A stretch of DNA of 64,000 bases from an uncultured Bacteroidales bacterium (lineage in GTDB: Bacteria > Bacteroidota > Bacteroidia > Bacteroidales > UBA4417). Shown in pieces: positions 37,455 through 47,157 of this stretch. The stretch lies in the NCBI GenBank assembly GCA_903879715.1, contig CAIRMR010000107.1:1-64000 (forward strand), read 5' to 3'. The position numbers and the translations under genes are program-made. Position 1 is the stretch's first letter. Every line of letters begins with the position of its first letter. The notes under the pieces are model-generated. The model saw only the letters and a list, made by a program, of their open reading frames with translations. It was not told the origin of the DNA and made no database searches.

Positions 37455-38174
37455 ATGAATCAGCCAGTTCAAAAATTGCCGCATTACAGGAGACTTTATG
37501 AAATGCTCCGTAAGCAAATTATTGATGGTGTGTATAGCGAAGATGATTTACTCCCTTCGGAAAATGAACTATGCGCTATTCATGGACTAACCCGTCCGAC
37601 TGTCAGGCATGCTCTCGATGCACTGGTAAATGAAGGTTTTATCGGAAAGCACCAGGGAAAAGGAAGTATTGTACAAAAGCTGCCGAAGGGAATTGGGATT
37701 CTTTCAATTGCCGGTACAACTTCAGCTCTTGGAGGGAAAAACCTGCGGTCGGAGATTCTGGTTAAACCCATCGTGAAGCCCTGGGACGATCATTTTATGT
37801 TCAAGCTGTCAGAAACCGAAATAAATTCAGGTTGTATTTACATGGAAAGGATCCGGTACTATAATGATAAGCCGATATTTTATGATATCAATTTTATTCC
37901 CAATATTAATATCCCACGTTTTACCTCCCGTTCATTTGAAAACCGTTCTCTTTTTGATATTCTCAGAAAAACCTACCAGATTGAAATAAAAGGAGGAGAG
38001 CAGAAGATCAGAGCCATAGAGGCAGACTCTCTGATAGCAAAGCATTTATCTGTTAAACCAGGTCATCCTGTTTTGCACCTCGAACGGAAGTTCGACACGA
38101 ACAAGCCCGGTTTTTTTATTTATTCATCAATTTATTGTAATACGGAAGAACAGGCTGTTTATGGAATATTTTAA
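37455..38174 (+). CDS. GntR-family regulator with UTRA domain
   Basis: A 239-residue regulator. The N-terminal winged helix (8-78) has the family pattern 'LPSENELCAIHGLTRPTVR' and 'GFIGKHQGKGS'. Residues 95-239 are a UTRA ligand domain of the HutC subfamily, ending 'IYCNTEEQAVYGIF'. UTRA domains usually sense sugar phosphates or related small molecules. It is encoded between the divergent E2-E1 operon and transketolase, downstream of a fitting palindromic operator, so it likely governs one or both. The inducer is unknown. Confidence 0.9.
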   Translation: MNQPVQKLPHYRRLYEMLRKQIIDGVYSEDDLLPSENELCAIHGLTRPTVRHALDALVNEGFIGKHQGKGSIVQKLPKGIGILSIAGTTSALGGKNLRSEILVKPIVKPWDDHFMFKLSETEINSGCIYMERIRYYNDKPIFYDINFIPNINIPRFTSRSFENRSLFDILRKTYQIEIKGGEQKIRAIEADSLIAKHLSVKPGHPVLHLERKFDTNKPGFFIYSSIYCNTEEQAVYGIF

Positions 38175-38282
38175 TGTTAGTATTCCTAATTTAGAACTTG
38201 CACCCATTATAATTCAAGACTAACGATCAGCAACTAATTTTTTGCACCAGTTCAAATAAACATACTAATCAATTCAACATCA

Positions 38283-40328
38283 ATGGCAAACGACACAATT
38301 ACAAAAGCGGCTGACAATATCCGGATTCTTTCGGCAGCAATGGTTGAAAAAGCTAAATCAGGGCATCCGGGCGGAGCAATGGGTGGCGCCGATTTTATCA
38401 ACATCCTGTACACTGAATTTCTCAGGTACGATCCTACAAACATGAACTGGCATATGCGTGATCGCTTTTTCCTCGATCCCGGCCATATGTCGCCCATGCT
38501 ATACTCTGTTTTAGCACTTTCAGGCAATTATAGTCTTGACGATCTTAAGAATTTCCGCCAATGGGGAAGCTGCACTCCAGGTCATCCCGAAGTTGATCCT
38601 CAGCGTGGAGTTGAAAATACTTCCGGCCCGCTTGGCCAGGGACATACTATGGCTGTCGGAGCAGCAATAGCGGAGCGTTTCCTTTGTGCACGCTTTGGCG
38701 AATGGATGGCTCACAAAACCTTTGCCTATATTTCGGATGGCGGTGTTCAGGAAGAAATTTCACAGGCTGCCGGTCGTATTGCAGGTTTCCTTGGGCTTAA
38801 TAGCCTGGTGATGTTTTACGATTCAAATGACATACAGCTTTCAACCGAAACTAACGCTGTTTCATGCGAAAACACTGCAATGAAATACGAATCCTGGGGT
38901 TGGAATGTGATTACAATTGATGGTAATGATGCGGATCAGATTCGTACCTCGCTTACAAAAGCCATAGCTGAAAAAGACAAGCCAACTTTGATCATTGGCA
39001 AAACCGTTATGGGCAAAGGCGCGCAGAAAGCTGATGGTTCAAGTTTTGAACGGAATTGTGCCACCCACGGAATGCCATTGGGTGAATCGGGTGCAAGTTT
39101 CGAAAAGAGCATTGAGAACCTGGGCGGAAATCCAACTGACCCATTCGTCATATTCCCTGAAGTAGCAGACTTGTATGAAAAATCCAAAGCATTAAAGATC
39201 AAAGCGGCAGCTACATGCAAAGCTATCCAGCAGGAATGGGAAAAATCCAATCCCGGACTTGCCGCTAAACTTCAGCAGTTTCTTTCAGGCAAACTCCCTG
39301 CTCTGGATTTTGAATCCGTTATTCAAAAAGAAGGCATTGCAACGCGTGCTGCTTCTGCCGCTATACTTGGATACCTGGCACAGAATGTTGAAAATATGAT
39401 CATTTCTTCTGCCGACTTGTCGAACAGCGATAAAACAGACGGTTTTCTTAAATACACAAAAGCATTTACCAAAGGTGATTTCAGCGGAGCTTTCCTGCAG
39501 GCCGGTGTGAGTGAATTAACTATGGCCGCTATCTGCAATGGTATTGCTCTGCATGGCGGAGTTTGGGCTGCCTGTGCCACCTTCTTTGTTTTCAGCGATT
39601 ATATGAAACCGGCAGTTCGCCTATCGGCTTTAATGGGACTTCCTGTTAAATATATCTGGACACATGATGCTTTCCGCGTTGGCGAAGATGGCCCAACCCA
39701 TCAACCTATTGAACAGGAAGCTCAGATCCGTTTACTTGAACAATTAAAAAACCACCATGGCCAGATGAGTTTGCTGGCACTCCGTCCGGCTGATGCATAT
39801 GAAACTTCTGTAGCATATAAGATGGCAATGGAAAACACTACTACTCCTACAGCTCTTATTTTGTCACGTCAGAACATTAAAGATTTACCTTCACAACATG
39901 GTTTGTCGCAATATAAAACTGCATTACAGGCTGAAAAAGGCGCTTACATTGTACAGGACTCCTATGCAAAACCGGATGTAATCCTGGTTGCAAGCGGTTC
40001 GGAAGTTTCAACCCTGTTGGATGGTGCAGCTTTGCTTAATTCGGAAAAAAATCTGAATGTAAGAGTAGTTTCAGTTATTTCGGAAGGATTATTCCGTCAG
40101 CAGGATAGAATCTACCAACACGATATCCTGTCTGATAATATTCCTGTATTTGGACTTACAGCTGGCTTACCAGTAACGCTTGCCGGAATGGTTGGCAAAA
40201 AAGGAAAGGTCTGGGGACTTGATCATTTTGGATATTCGGCACCGGCGAAAGTGTTGGATGAAAAATTCGGGTTCACGGCACAAAATGTTGTTAAACAGGT
40301 TGATAAACTATTGTCAGAATACAAATAA
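38283..40328 (+). CDS. tkt: Transketolase
   Basis: A full-length 681-residue single-chain transketolase. The TPP/pyrimidine parts are 'KSGHPGGAMGGADFINIL', 'GPLGQGHTMAVG', 'HDAFRVGEDGPTHQPIEQ' and 'VWGLDHFGYSAPAKVL'. The usual G-D-G...E-G TPP motif reads 'YISDGGVQEEISQAAGRIAG' and the next one 'YDSNDIQLSTE', a variant that I associate with Bacteroidota transketolases. It transfers a ketol unit in the non-oxidative pentose phosphate pathway. It follows gntR by 108 bp and ends at a strong terminator. Confidence 0.95.
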   Translation: MANDTITKAADNIRILSAAMVEKAKSGHPGGAMGGADFINILYTEFLRYDPTNMNWHMRDRFFLDPGHMSPMLYSVLALSGNYSLDDLKNFRQWGSCTPGHPEVDPQRGVENTSGPLGQGHTMAVGAAIAERFLCARFGEWMAHKTFAYISDGGVQEEISQAAGRIAGFLGLNSLVMFYDSNDIQLSTETNAVSCENTAMKYESWGWNVITIDGNDADQIRTSLTKAIAEKDKPTLIIGKTVMGKGAQKADGSSFERNCATHGMPLGESGASFEKSIENLGGNPTDPFVIFPEVADLYEKSKALKIKAAATCKAIQQEWEKSNPGLAAKLQQFLSGKLPALDFESVIQKEGIATRAASAAILGYLAQNVENMIISSADLSNSDKTDGFLKYTKAFTKGDFSGAFLQAGVSELTMAAICNGIALHGGVWAACATFFVFSDYMKPAVRLSALMGLPVKYIWTHDAFRVGEDGPTHQPIEQEAQIRLLEQLKNHHGQMSLLALRPADAYETSVAYKMAMENTTTPTALILSRQNIKDLPSQHGLSQYKTALQAEKGAYIVQDSYAKPDVILVASGSEVSTLLDGAALLNSEKNLNVRVVSVISEGLFRQQDRIYQHDILSDNIPVFGLTAGLPVTLAGMVGKKGKVWGLDHFGYSAPAKVLDEKFGFTAQNVVKQVDKLLSEYK

Positions 40329-40340
40329 GCTTTTACAGAG

Positions 40341-40400
40341 AAGGCAATCACGTTTTTTTAGTCATTCTATTGGCTATAAATAAACGTGATTGCCTTTTTT
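40341..40400 (+). terminator. Terminator after transketolase
   Basis: A 15-bp perfect stem, AAGGCAATCACGTTT (40341-40355) with its complement at 40382-40396, then a T run to 40400. It ends the gntR-tkt transcript 12 bp after the tkt stop. Confidence 0.85.
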
Positions 40401-40459
40401 ATTATCCTCTCATTATTATCCTTGAATTCCCATACTTAATAGTTGTTATCTATGGTTTT

Positions 40460-40515
40460 AAAAGTGTAAGAATCCATTTGTTTAACAACAATCAGATTGA
40501 GATTATGAGATTAAT
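40460..40515 (+). repeat. Truncated copy of the nagB leader and first codons
   Basis: This 56-bp segment matches 43464-43519 at 52 positions without gaps. That second copy is the 5' leader and first four codons of nagB. Here the copied start reads M-R-L-I-G and stops, so it encodes nothing. The gap on to 40847 is AT-rich and holds a 21-codon frame (from 40535, preceded by AGGAG) of doubtful meaning, and no other gene. Confidence 0.75.
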
Positions 40516-40847
40516 CGGCTAATAGGAGAAAAAGCATGGTAAAAGGACATATATCAGCAATTCAATACACCAGCCAGGCTTACCTTTGGAAAAACCTGTA
40601 GCACCAAAAATTTCGTATGTGATATTGAGTTCAGTAAGACTGAAAACATATCTTTTGTATTTTTAGGATAATAATGATTTATATTGTAAAATTCTATATA
40701 TATTTGATATAATTATTAATTGATAGTTTTCAGATTTATCCGGCCATTTCAGTTGGAAGATCTCGTATCGTTAAACTTACAGTCATTTTAGCGGTAATTA
40801 TATAACCATTACTACGATGAAATTTTAATATAAAAAAACAATACGTC

Positions 40848-42944
40848 ATGAAAAAGATTAGTCTGAGTAGTTTACTGCTCCTTTTGATTTCTGTTGATTT
40901 GTTTGGATACAACTTTTTAACGGTTGGTGATCCAAGAGCAAGTTGGTATACCTATCAGGGAACAATCGAAGAAGCATCATTATCTGTTCGTCCCAAAGGA
41001 ATTTATTTAGAGTATGGTTTGTATTTAACTTTTTCAGCCAGAGGTACCTATCTGAATTCATCTCAGGACACATTAGAAGTTGTATTAAATTTTGATTTGC
41101 CCGAAGGTGCTATAGTTACTGATTCATGGCTCTGGATAGGTAATGATATTGTGAGGGCAAAAATTCTTGATAAGTGGTCGGCATCTTCAATTTATGAAGG
41201 TATTGTAAACAGAAGAAGAGATCCATCCATATTATCTAAACAATCGGCTACTCAATATGAATTAAGGGTTTTTCCCATGGTTGGAAATGGAACGAGGAAA
41301 GTAAAAATTACCTATTTAATGCCCGCTAAATGGAATAAATCTAACATTACTGCCGATTTGCCGACTGCAATAGTAAACACATCAATGAATAAACCTCCAT
41401 ACCTAAGCTTGTTTGCATTTACAGATAGCACCTATACCACACCGGATATTGTGAATGATGAGATTATACAGTTTACTTCTGAAACGGATTCGGTATTTGG
41501 CGACTTTAAAAAAGCTTTCGTCAGTCTATCTGAATATGATAAAAATATTAAAATAGGATATAATAACCCAATGGAAAAGGGTTTGTTTTTTTCAAAATTT
41601 CAACAAGGGAATGAAGGGGTTTATCAACTTGCTGTCTTACCTGATGCATTTCTCGAGGCAGCAAATATCCGAAAAACGGCTATACTTGTTGATTATGATA
41701 TTTCCAATACCACCATTGCTATTTCAGAATTATTGAACACATTAAAAAACGAAATGCTGAACTACCTGAATGAAAAAGATTCGTTCAACCTGATTTTTTC
41801 GAACCTTACTATTTCAAGGTATAGTGAAAAATGGGTTTCTGCATCAAAAACCAATATCGAAGATGCATTTAATAGTTTATCTGATCCTTTGTCAACCTAC
41901 AGTAATTTACCTGCTTTGCTTGGGAATGGCATTGATTTTATAAAGAAAAACAGTAACGATGGCAAAATAATACTTGTATCAAATTCCGATAGTTACGGAG
42001 AGTCTCAGATTGCCAATAAACTAATAAACGACCTCGTTGCACTAATGAATCCAAAAATTCAGATTCATATTTCTGATTATCAAACTGTGAATTTCCCGTA
42101 TTACTACATAAATAATACATATTACACCGGGAATGGATATTTATATGATAAACTTTCACGCATTACTCTAGGATCGTATCATAGGCAGACAGATGGACTT
42201 TCAGTATCAGAAATTATTGACAGGTCATTCCAGTATATAGGTGGGGCTATTACATTGTTTGATCTTTATACACGGATGCAATCAGGATTATGCCATAGCA
42301 GGTATAATTTAATAGGCGATAATAATATCGCCTACTTAAGCGACCCACTCATTCAGGTTGGTAAATTCAAGGGAACCTTTCCTTTTAAGGTCGAAATTAC
42401 GGGTGAATATAATAATGAGATATTCTCAAAGGAATTTGAAATACAGGAAAATGAGGCACTTATTTCCGACAGCACATCCCAAATATTCTGGACAGGACAG
42501 TATATAAAAAACCTGGAATCGGGCCAGCAAACCAATAACATAATTAATGAAATAATTTACAATAGCTTAAATGACAGGGTATTATCATTATATACATCTT
42601 TTCTTTGTTTAGAGGATACTGCTATGATCTGCAATAATTGCCCGGATGAAACGGTACTGATAGGAATTGATGAAATTGAATTAATTCAGGATTCAATTAT
42701 TGTTTATCCCAATCCATTTGCGGAACGACTCACAATTGAGTTGATTTGTACAAATCCGGGGGAAAACGGCAGATTGGCAATTTACAACGTTACAGGTACT
42801 TTAATCCATCAGTTCGAGCTGGCTGGTTTAATCAGGGGCAAAAATACTTTTACCTGGAACAGCGAAAATCTGAGCAGCGGAATTTATTTATTAATTTATC
42901 AGAATGAAAAAACTTCAAAAACTTTGAAACTGATTAAAAAGTAA
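40848..42944 (+). CDS. VIT-domain surface protein with T9SS sorting domain
   Basis: A 698-residue protein with a signal peptide (1-20, 'LSSLLLLLISVDLFG'). Residues 40-150 are a vault/inter-alpha-trypsin (VIT) domain: 'EVVLNFDLPEGAIVTDSWLW', 'ASSIYEGIVNRRRDPSIL' and 'QYELRVFPM'. Residues 275-420 look like a von Willebrand A-type fold, but the first metal motif is 'DYDIS' rather than D-x-S-x-S, so metal binding is doubtful. The C-terminus is a sorting domain, 'IIVYPNPFAERLTIEL' and 'LSSGIYLLIYQNE'. VIT plus VWA proteins mediate adhesion or complex assembly; here the protein would sit on the outer surface. Its base composition is more AT-rich than tkt and nagB, and duplicated nagB leaders flank it. 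Confidence 0.88.
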   Translation: MKKISLSSLLLLLISVDLFGYNFLTVGDPRASWYTYQGTIEEASLSVRPKGIYLEYGLYLTFSARGTYLNSSQDTLEVVLNFDLPEGAIVTDSWLWIGNDIVRAKILDKWSASSIYEGIVNRRRDPSILSKQSATQYELRVFPMVGNGTRKVKITYLMPAKWNKSNITADLPTAIVNTSMNKPPYLSLFAFTDSTYTTPDIVNDEIIQFTSETDSVFGDFKKAFVSLSEYDKNIKIGYNNPMEKGLFFSKFQQGNEGVYQLAVLPDAFLEAANIRKTAILVDYDISNTTIAISELLNTLKNEMLNYLNEKDSFNLIFSNLTISRYSEKWVSASKTNIEDAFNSLSDPLSTYSNLPALLGNGIDFIKKNSNDGKIILVSNSDSYGESQIANKLINDLVALMNPKIQIHISDYQTVNFPYYYINNTYYTGNGYLYDKLSRITLGSYHRQTDGLSVSEIIDRSFQYIGGAITLFDLYTRMQSGLCHSRYNLIGDNNIAYLSDPLIQVGKFKGTFPFKVEITGEYNNEIFSKEFEIQENEALISDSTSQIFWTGQYIKNLESGQQTNNIINEIIYNSLNDRVLSLYTSFLCLEDTAMICNNCPDETVLIGIDEIELIQDSIIVYPNPFAERLTIELICTNPGENGRLAIYNVTGTLIHQFELAGLIRGKNTFTWNSENLSSGIYLLIYQNEKTSKTLKLIKK

Positions 42945-43443
42945 CTACATCCGCTATAACTACCCGCCTCGGCGAATGCGATTTAGGATACAAAAAATCA
43001 CATCTTCGTCCTGTCCTCAACCGTCTGTTGATGCATTCGCACAAATTCTGATTACATGCGTTACACAGGTACATCCTAAACCGGTTTGCTTCCGGTATAG
43101 TTTGTATTCGTACTAAATTTATAACACCATGGATTTTCACTGAGGCCTTATTCAACATGGTTATTGTGAAACTAATTTGGCTTTTCGGGAATAATTTTTT
43201 TGCAGTAAAGTTAATTTCTGCTGCTCCAATACTGCCATACTTTGTATTTAGTAATGCGTTTCAATTTCTTACACGCCTCCATAAACTGGTCAAGGATTTG
43301 CTGATACCCATCAGGCCTTTCATTTTATAGTTTTTTATTATTGGATATAGATTACAGATGCAGAGAAATTACAGCTAGGGAAGAAAGTCAGCACATCAAA
43401 ATAATATCTTGCCGAATTCCCAACACTTAGTAATTATTTTTTG
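42945..43443. other. Long intergenic region with decayed sequence
   Basis: About 500 bp without a credible gene. A - strand frame (43211-43324) of 36 codons lacking a start has protein-like composition and could be a gene remnant. The first 150 bp contain scattered complementary words (GCGAATGCG, ATTTAGGAT) suggesting an eroded palindromic repeat. Confidence 0.4.
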
Positions 43444-43519
43444 TAAGTTTGTGAAGGTTTTTCAAAAGTGTAAGAATTCCTTTGTTTAACAATAATCAGA
43501 TTAAGATTATGAGATTAAT
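43444..43519 (+). promoter_or_regulatory. nagB promoter and leader
   Basis: TAAGTTTG (43444-43451) is a perfect TAnnTTTG -7 element. The segment starting 12 bp later (43464) and running into the first codons of nagB is the second copy of the 56-bp repeat also found at 40460-40515, so the repeated unit is essentially the transcribed leader. Confidence 0.6.
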
Positions 43520-44312
43520 TATTGAACCCGATTATGATACCGCTTCACGCTGGACCGCAAATTATATTGCAAGAAAGATTAACCGTCACACTTCACCGAA
43601 ACCATTCGTTTTAGGATTACCGACCGGATCTTCACCCCTGGGAATTTACAAAGAGCTTATTGCCCTGAATAAAAGCGGCAAAGTGTCGTTTCAGAATATT
43701 GTAACCTTCAATATGGATGAATACATTGGTCTTCCAAAGGAGCATCCACAAAGTTACTATTCGTTCATGTGGAATAATTTTTTCAGTCATATCGATATTA
43801 ATCCCGGCAATGTCAATATTCTTAACGGGAATGCTCCTGACCTTGAAAAAGAGTGCCTTCAGTATGAAGAAAAGATAGCAAATCTTGGTGGAATCGATCT
43901 TTTCGTCGGCGGCATTGGTCCTGATGGACATATTGCGTTCAACGAACCAAGTTCATCTCTTCAGTCACGAACACGCATTAAATCTCTTACCCGTGACACA
44001 ATAATTGCCAACTCACGATTCTTCGATAACGACACTTCCAAAGTACCGCCAATGGCTTTGACAGTTGGCGTAGGTACAGTTATGGATGCCAGGGAAGTAA
44101 TAATTATCGTAAATGGTTTTAATAAAGCACGGGCGTTACAGCATGCCATTGAAGGAAGTGTTAATCACATGTGGACCATCAGCGCATTGCAAATGCATCC
44201 GAAAGGAATTATTGTGTGCGATGAACTGGCTACGTATGAGCTAAAGGTTGGAACCTACAGGTACTTTATAGATATTGAAAAGGATAATCTGGATCCGGAT
44301 AACTTGTTATAA
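43509..44312 (+). CDS. nagB: Glucosamine-6-phosphate deaminase
   Basis: A 267-residue enzyme from ATG 43509, matching the 266 residues of E. coli NagB; a frame from 43482 only adds codons of the leader. Family motifs are '[17 protein letters not shown]', '[17 protein letters not shown]', 'FNMDEYIGL' with the catalytic aspartate, and '[14 protein letters not shown]' with the ring-opening histidine. It converts glucosamine-6-P to fructose-6-P and ammonia. The neighbouring VIT gene is separated from it by a 500-bp gap. The 328 bp after it are AT-rich and hold no gene that I can support. Confidence 0.96.
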   Translation: MRLIIEPDYDTASRWTANYIARKINRHTSPKPFVLGLPTGSSPLGIYKELIALNKSGKVSFQNIVTFNMDEYIGLPKEHPQSYYSFMWNNFFSHIDINPGNVNILNGNAPDLEKECLQYEEKIANLGGIDLFVGGIGPDGHIAFNEPSSSLQSRTRIKSLTRDTIIANSRFFDNDTSKVPPMALTVGVGTVMDAREVIIIVNGFNKARALQHAIEGSVNHMWTISALQMHPKGIIVCDELATYELKVGTYRYFIDIEKDNLDPDNLL

Positions 44313-44640
44313 GCATATTTTTCACTTTTTTGAATTATTACATTCAGTTTTCCTAAACCTTCGCTTATAAAGTTTATTTATTCATCTAATTATCACCAGG
44401 TCAAATAAAGCCTTTGATAAGCTTGTGTTTTAGCTTATTTTGGTGGATTTTACCGGCACTCTTGACTCAATATTTTCCGATTCATCAATTATTGTTGGAT
44501 GACCTTTCGTATATTATTTCAAGTTATACTAACGTTCCAAGATTTTAGCTAACCAAATAAATATTGATTTATACTTCTTATATCACACATTTACAGCGCT
44601 TTGGCTTTTTTTATAATTCTTGCGTTCTTACCTTTATGGC

Positions 44641-46329
44641 ATGGAACAGGAAATAAATAAAATTCTAAAATGCATTGATGAAATCTCAGAGAAAGGCTTA
44701 AAATCAAAATTCTCAGAAGAATTTCAGAAATCTGTGGTTAAACAAGCCAAAGTTGTAGCTGAATATCTGGGCATAACTTCAGAACGACAATCAATCTGGT
44801 TTGCCATTCTATTTTCTATGTCCTTGCAACGGTCTGCAATAGACCTCGAGGACATCAGCCGTTACCTCAACACAACAGTATTAAAGATTCTGCAATATCA
44901 TACAGATTTAGATGAACTGGTTCGAAGAAAAATACTTCGCAAGGAAAAGCCAGACAGGAGAAGAAGAAGCAATCCTGATCGCCTGACTTCACTTTGTATA
45001 TATGTTCCCAGTGATATAATTATTTCATTGACGAATGGGATAACGAAACTACCGCCACGGACTAAACAGAATTTGAATTTATATGAACTATTTGATGTGG
45101 TTATAAGTATTATCCAGGAAAAAGAAGCTGATTTACTTGACTATAATGAGTTTTGTGAAGAAATTGAAATGCTGTTAAGCGAGAACTCTGACTGTCCATT
45201 CGTTCAAGAAATCAGTAAATATAGATTACCCATTCTTGAAAAGATAATATTGCTGTGTGTATGTATTCAGTATACAGAATCGGTAATATCGGTTGACCTT
45301 TTGCAGGTGCTAAAAACGATATTCAATGAAAGCTCCAATCAAATGAAGACTCGTAAAGATTTTCTTCAAAGCAAAACGAAACTTCAAAAACTTGAACTTG
45401 TTGATTTGGAAATGGAATCTTTCCGAAGTGATAAATACATTCAACTTTTACCAAATGGGAAATCATTGTTTGGTGAAGATCAGAACCTATTTAATAGAAA
45501 TGAAAACAATGATAAAAAAGATTTAATCCTGGCATCGGGAATTATAGAACAGAAGTTGTTTTTCAATGAAAAGGAACGAAAGAGTATCGCTTTTCTAACT
45601 GACTTGTTAAAGCCGGATAACTATAATTCGGTTATAAGTAGAATGAAAGAAACAGGGATGAAACAGGGATTCACAGTCCTTCTACATGGTCACCCTGGTA
45701 CAGGCAAAACAGAATCAGTTTATCAGTGTTTTTCCAGGTTATCGGGACGTGATATTAAAAGAATTGAAATTTCCCAGACAAAATCAAAGTGGTACGGCGA
45801 GAGCGAAAAGCTGATTAAAAATGTATTTGATTCTTACAGGAAACTGGCTGAAACATCTGAGTTAACACCAATTTTGCTATTTAACGAAGTTGACGGCATT
45901 TTTGGATCACGTAAAACAACCGGGACATCAACATCTATTAGCCAGACGGAAAACGCGATACAAAATATAATACTTCAGGAAATGGAGGACTTTCAAGGTA
46001 TTTTGATAGCTACGACGAATTTAACTTGCAACCTCGACGTGGCATTTGAAAGACGATTTCTTTATAAAATTTTCTTCGACAAACCTGAAAAGGAAACACG
46101 ATTCATGATCTGGAAGGACAAATTACCAATTCTCTCAGATGATGAAATTAAAACTCTTTCCAATACATTTGAATTGAGCGGTGGTCAAATCCAGAATGTG
46201 ACAAAAAAAATCACATTAGCCCAAATATTAACTGGCATTACTCCAGACTACCAAGAGATAAAGGAGTTTTGTGAAAGTGAGTTTCTCCAACAGTCTACTA
46301 GTGAGAGGAGAATAGGGTATAGGGTTTAA
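44641..46329 (+). CDS. AAA+ ATPase with N-terminal helical/winged-helix region
   Basis: A 562-residue protein from ATG 44641; a TTG 21 bp upstream is less likely. Residues 1-290 are mostly helical with a possible winged helix at 40-110 ('DLEDISRYLNTTVLKILQYH', then 'RRKILRKEKPDRRRR'). The AAA+ module follows: Walker A G350-H-P-G-T-G-K-T357, a 'KWYGESEKLI' pore-like segment, Walker B 'ILLFNEVDGIF' near 411-421 with Asn in place of the usual Asp, sensor 1 'IATTNLT' and arginine finger 'FERRFLYKI'. The layout is that of protein- or complex-remodelling AAA ATPases. No partner protease is adjacent. It shares an AT-rich block with an integrase and a WapI-like protein, which suggests horizontal origin, but its role is unknown. 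Confidence 0.8.
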   Translation: MEQEINKILKCIDEISEKGLKSKFSEEFQKSVVKQAKVVAEYLGITSERQSIWFAILFSMSLQRSAIDLEDISRYLNTTVLKILQYHTDLDELVRRKILRKEKPDRRRRSNPDRLTSLCIYVPSDIIISLTNGITKLPPRTKQNLNLYELFDVVISIIQEKEADLLDYNEFCEEIEMLLSENSDCPFVQEISKYRLPILEKIILLCVCIQYTESVISVDLLQVLKTIFNESSNQMKTRKDFLQSKTKLQKLELVDLEMESFRSDKYIQLLPNGKSLFGEDQNLFNRNENNDKKDLILASGIIEQKLFFNEKERKSIAFLTDLLKPDNYNSVISRMKETGMKQGFTVLLHGHPGTGKTESVYQCFSRLSGRDIKRIEISQTKSKWYGESEKLIKNVFDSYRKLAETSELTPILLFNEVDGIFGSRKTTGTSTSISQTENAIQNIILQEMEDFQGILIATTNLTCNLDVAFERRFLYKIFFDKPEKETRFMIWKDKLPILSDDEIKTLSNTFELSGGQIQNVTKKITLAQILTGITPDYQEIKEFCESEFLQQSTSERRIGYRV

Positions 46330-46440
46330 ACTTATTAACTACCTGTTTCACAGTCTTTAAAATCCCCTTTGAATTTGTTTTAAAGTGATATAAGGTTCTA
46401 AGAAATTGGCGAACCCTCTTGATAAACTTCTAAAATATTC

Positions 46441-46866
46441 TTAGTAACAAGAAGGGAATTTGCTCAGTTCTTCTGAAAGCGTATTTGAAAGTTCCAGTAA
46501 ATGCTCATTAGTCAAGGCACAATCTACAAAACAGTCAACATCTCTTGAAATGAATTGAGGTTTTAATTCGAATTCAAATTTTATTCTTATCAATTTTTCA
46601 AAAGCATCATTCTTTAGAACCTCAAAAAATAAAACAGGCTCTAAAAATACTAATTCAGTTGGTGGATTTGGTTTATTTTCTGCCCAATCTCGAAACCAAT
46701 CGATTATTTTCATGACTTCATAAACTTGTAAAGAATGGTCTTTGATTTCCCAACTCCCTTGTTTACTTTTAACGTTGAAGGACATAAGGAACCAAGTTTT
46801 ATCATCTTCTTCAAAATCTAGAATTTTCATTTCGATCTTTTGATTTTCAATCCCTGGAATTGTCAT
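46441..46866 (-). CDS. Small WapI-like protein
   Basis: A 141-residue cytoplasmic protein. Alternating strands and one helix ('YEVMKIIDWFRDWAENK'), then 'LVFLEPVLFFEV' and a C-terminal strand-helix pair ('LTNEHLLELSNTLSEELSKF'), recall the WapI family of immunity proteins for contact-dependent toxins. The resemblance is to overall pattern only. No toxin gene is next to it. It stands alone, 110 bp from the convergent AAA+ gene and 290 bp from the DUF3853 gene. Confidence 0.5.
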   Translation of the reverse strand: MTIPGIENQKIEMKILDFEEDDKTWFLMSFNVKSKQGSWEIKDHSLQVYEVMKIIDWFRDWAENKPNPPTELVFLEPVLFFEVLKNDAFEKLIRIKFEFELKPQFISRDVDCFVDCALTNEHLLELSNTLSEELSKFPSCY

Positions 46867-47061
46867 ATCAGAAACATTTAGATTGATTTAAATACGATAT
46901 CGTAAAGACAAAGATATAAATTGGAATTCAATTTTCTTATCTCTTCGTTGAAATCAAAATGTGTGGTTTGATTAAGTTAAAGAAAATCTGTAATTGCCTT
47001 AATCATGAACTCCTTTAAAATAATTTACTTTGATTCGAGATAAGCTTCATAGAAAATAGCG

Positions 47062-47107
47062 AACCCAGAATGTAAGTTCTTTTATTTTTGAACTTAGATT
47101 CTGGGTT
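47062..47107 (-). terminator. Long hairpin after the DUF3853 gene
   Basis: AACCCAGAAT-G-TAAGTTC pairs with GAACTTA-G-ATTCTGGGTT (17 pairs with one G-G mismatch) around a 10-base loop. It lies about 50 bp after the DUF3853 stop. It is a candidate terminator for the integrase-DUF3853 transcript or an element-end structure. Confidence 0.5.
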
Positions 47108-47157
47108 ATCTGGACTAATTCCCTAGCAAGTATTAAAAAGATTAATTTGTTCTTCTC

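Noticed and set aside
22985-40328. A sulfoquinovose pathway (sulfo-transaldolase or sulfo-transketolase type)
   Set aside because: FSA and transketolase enzymes fit superficially, but there is no sulfoquinovosidase, sulfoquinovose isomerase or sulfonate exporter, while a complete rhamnose route is present.
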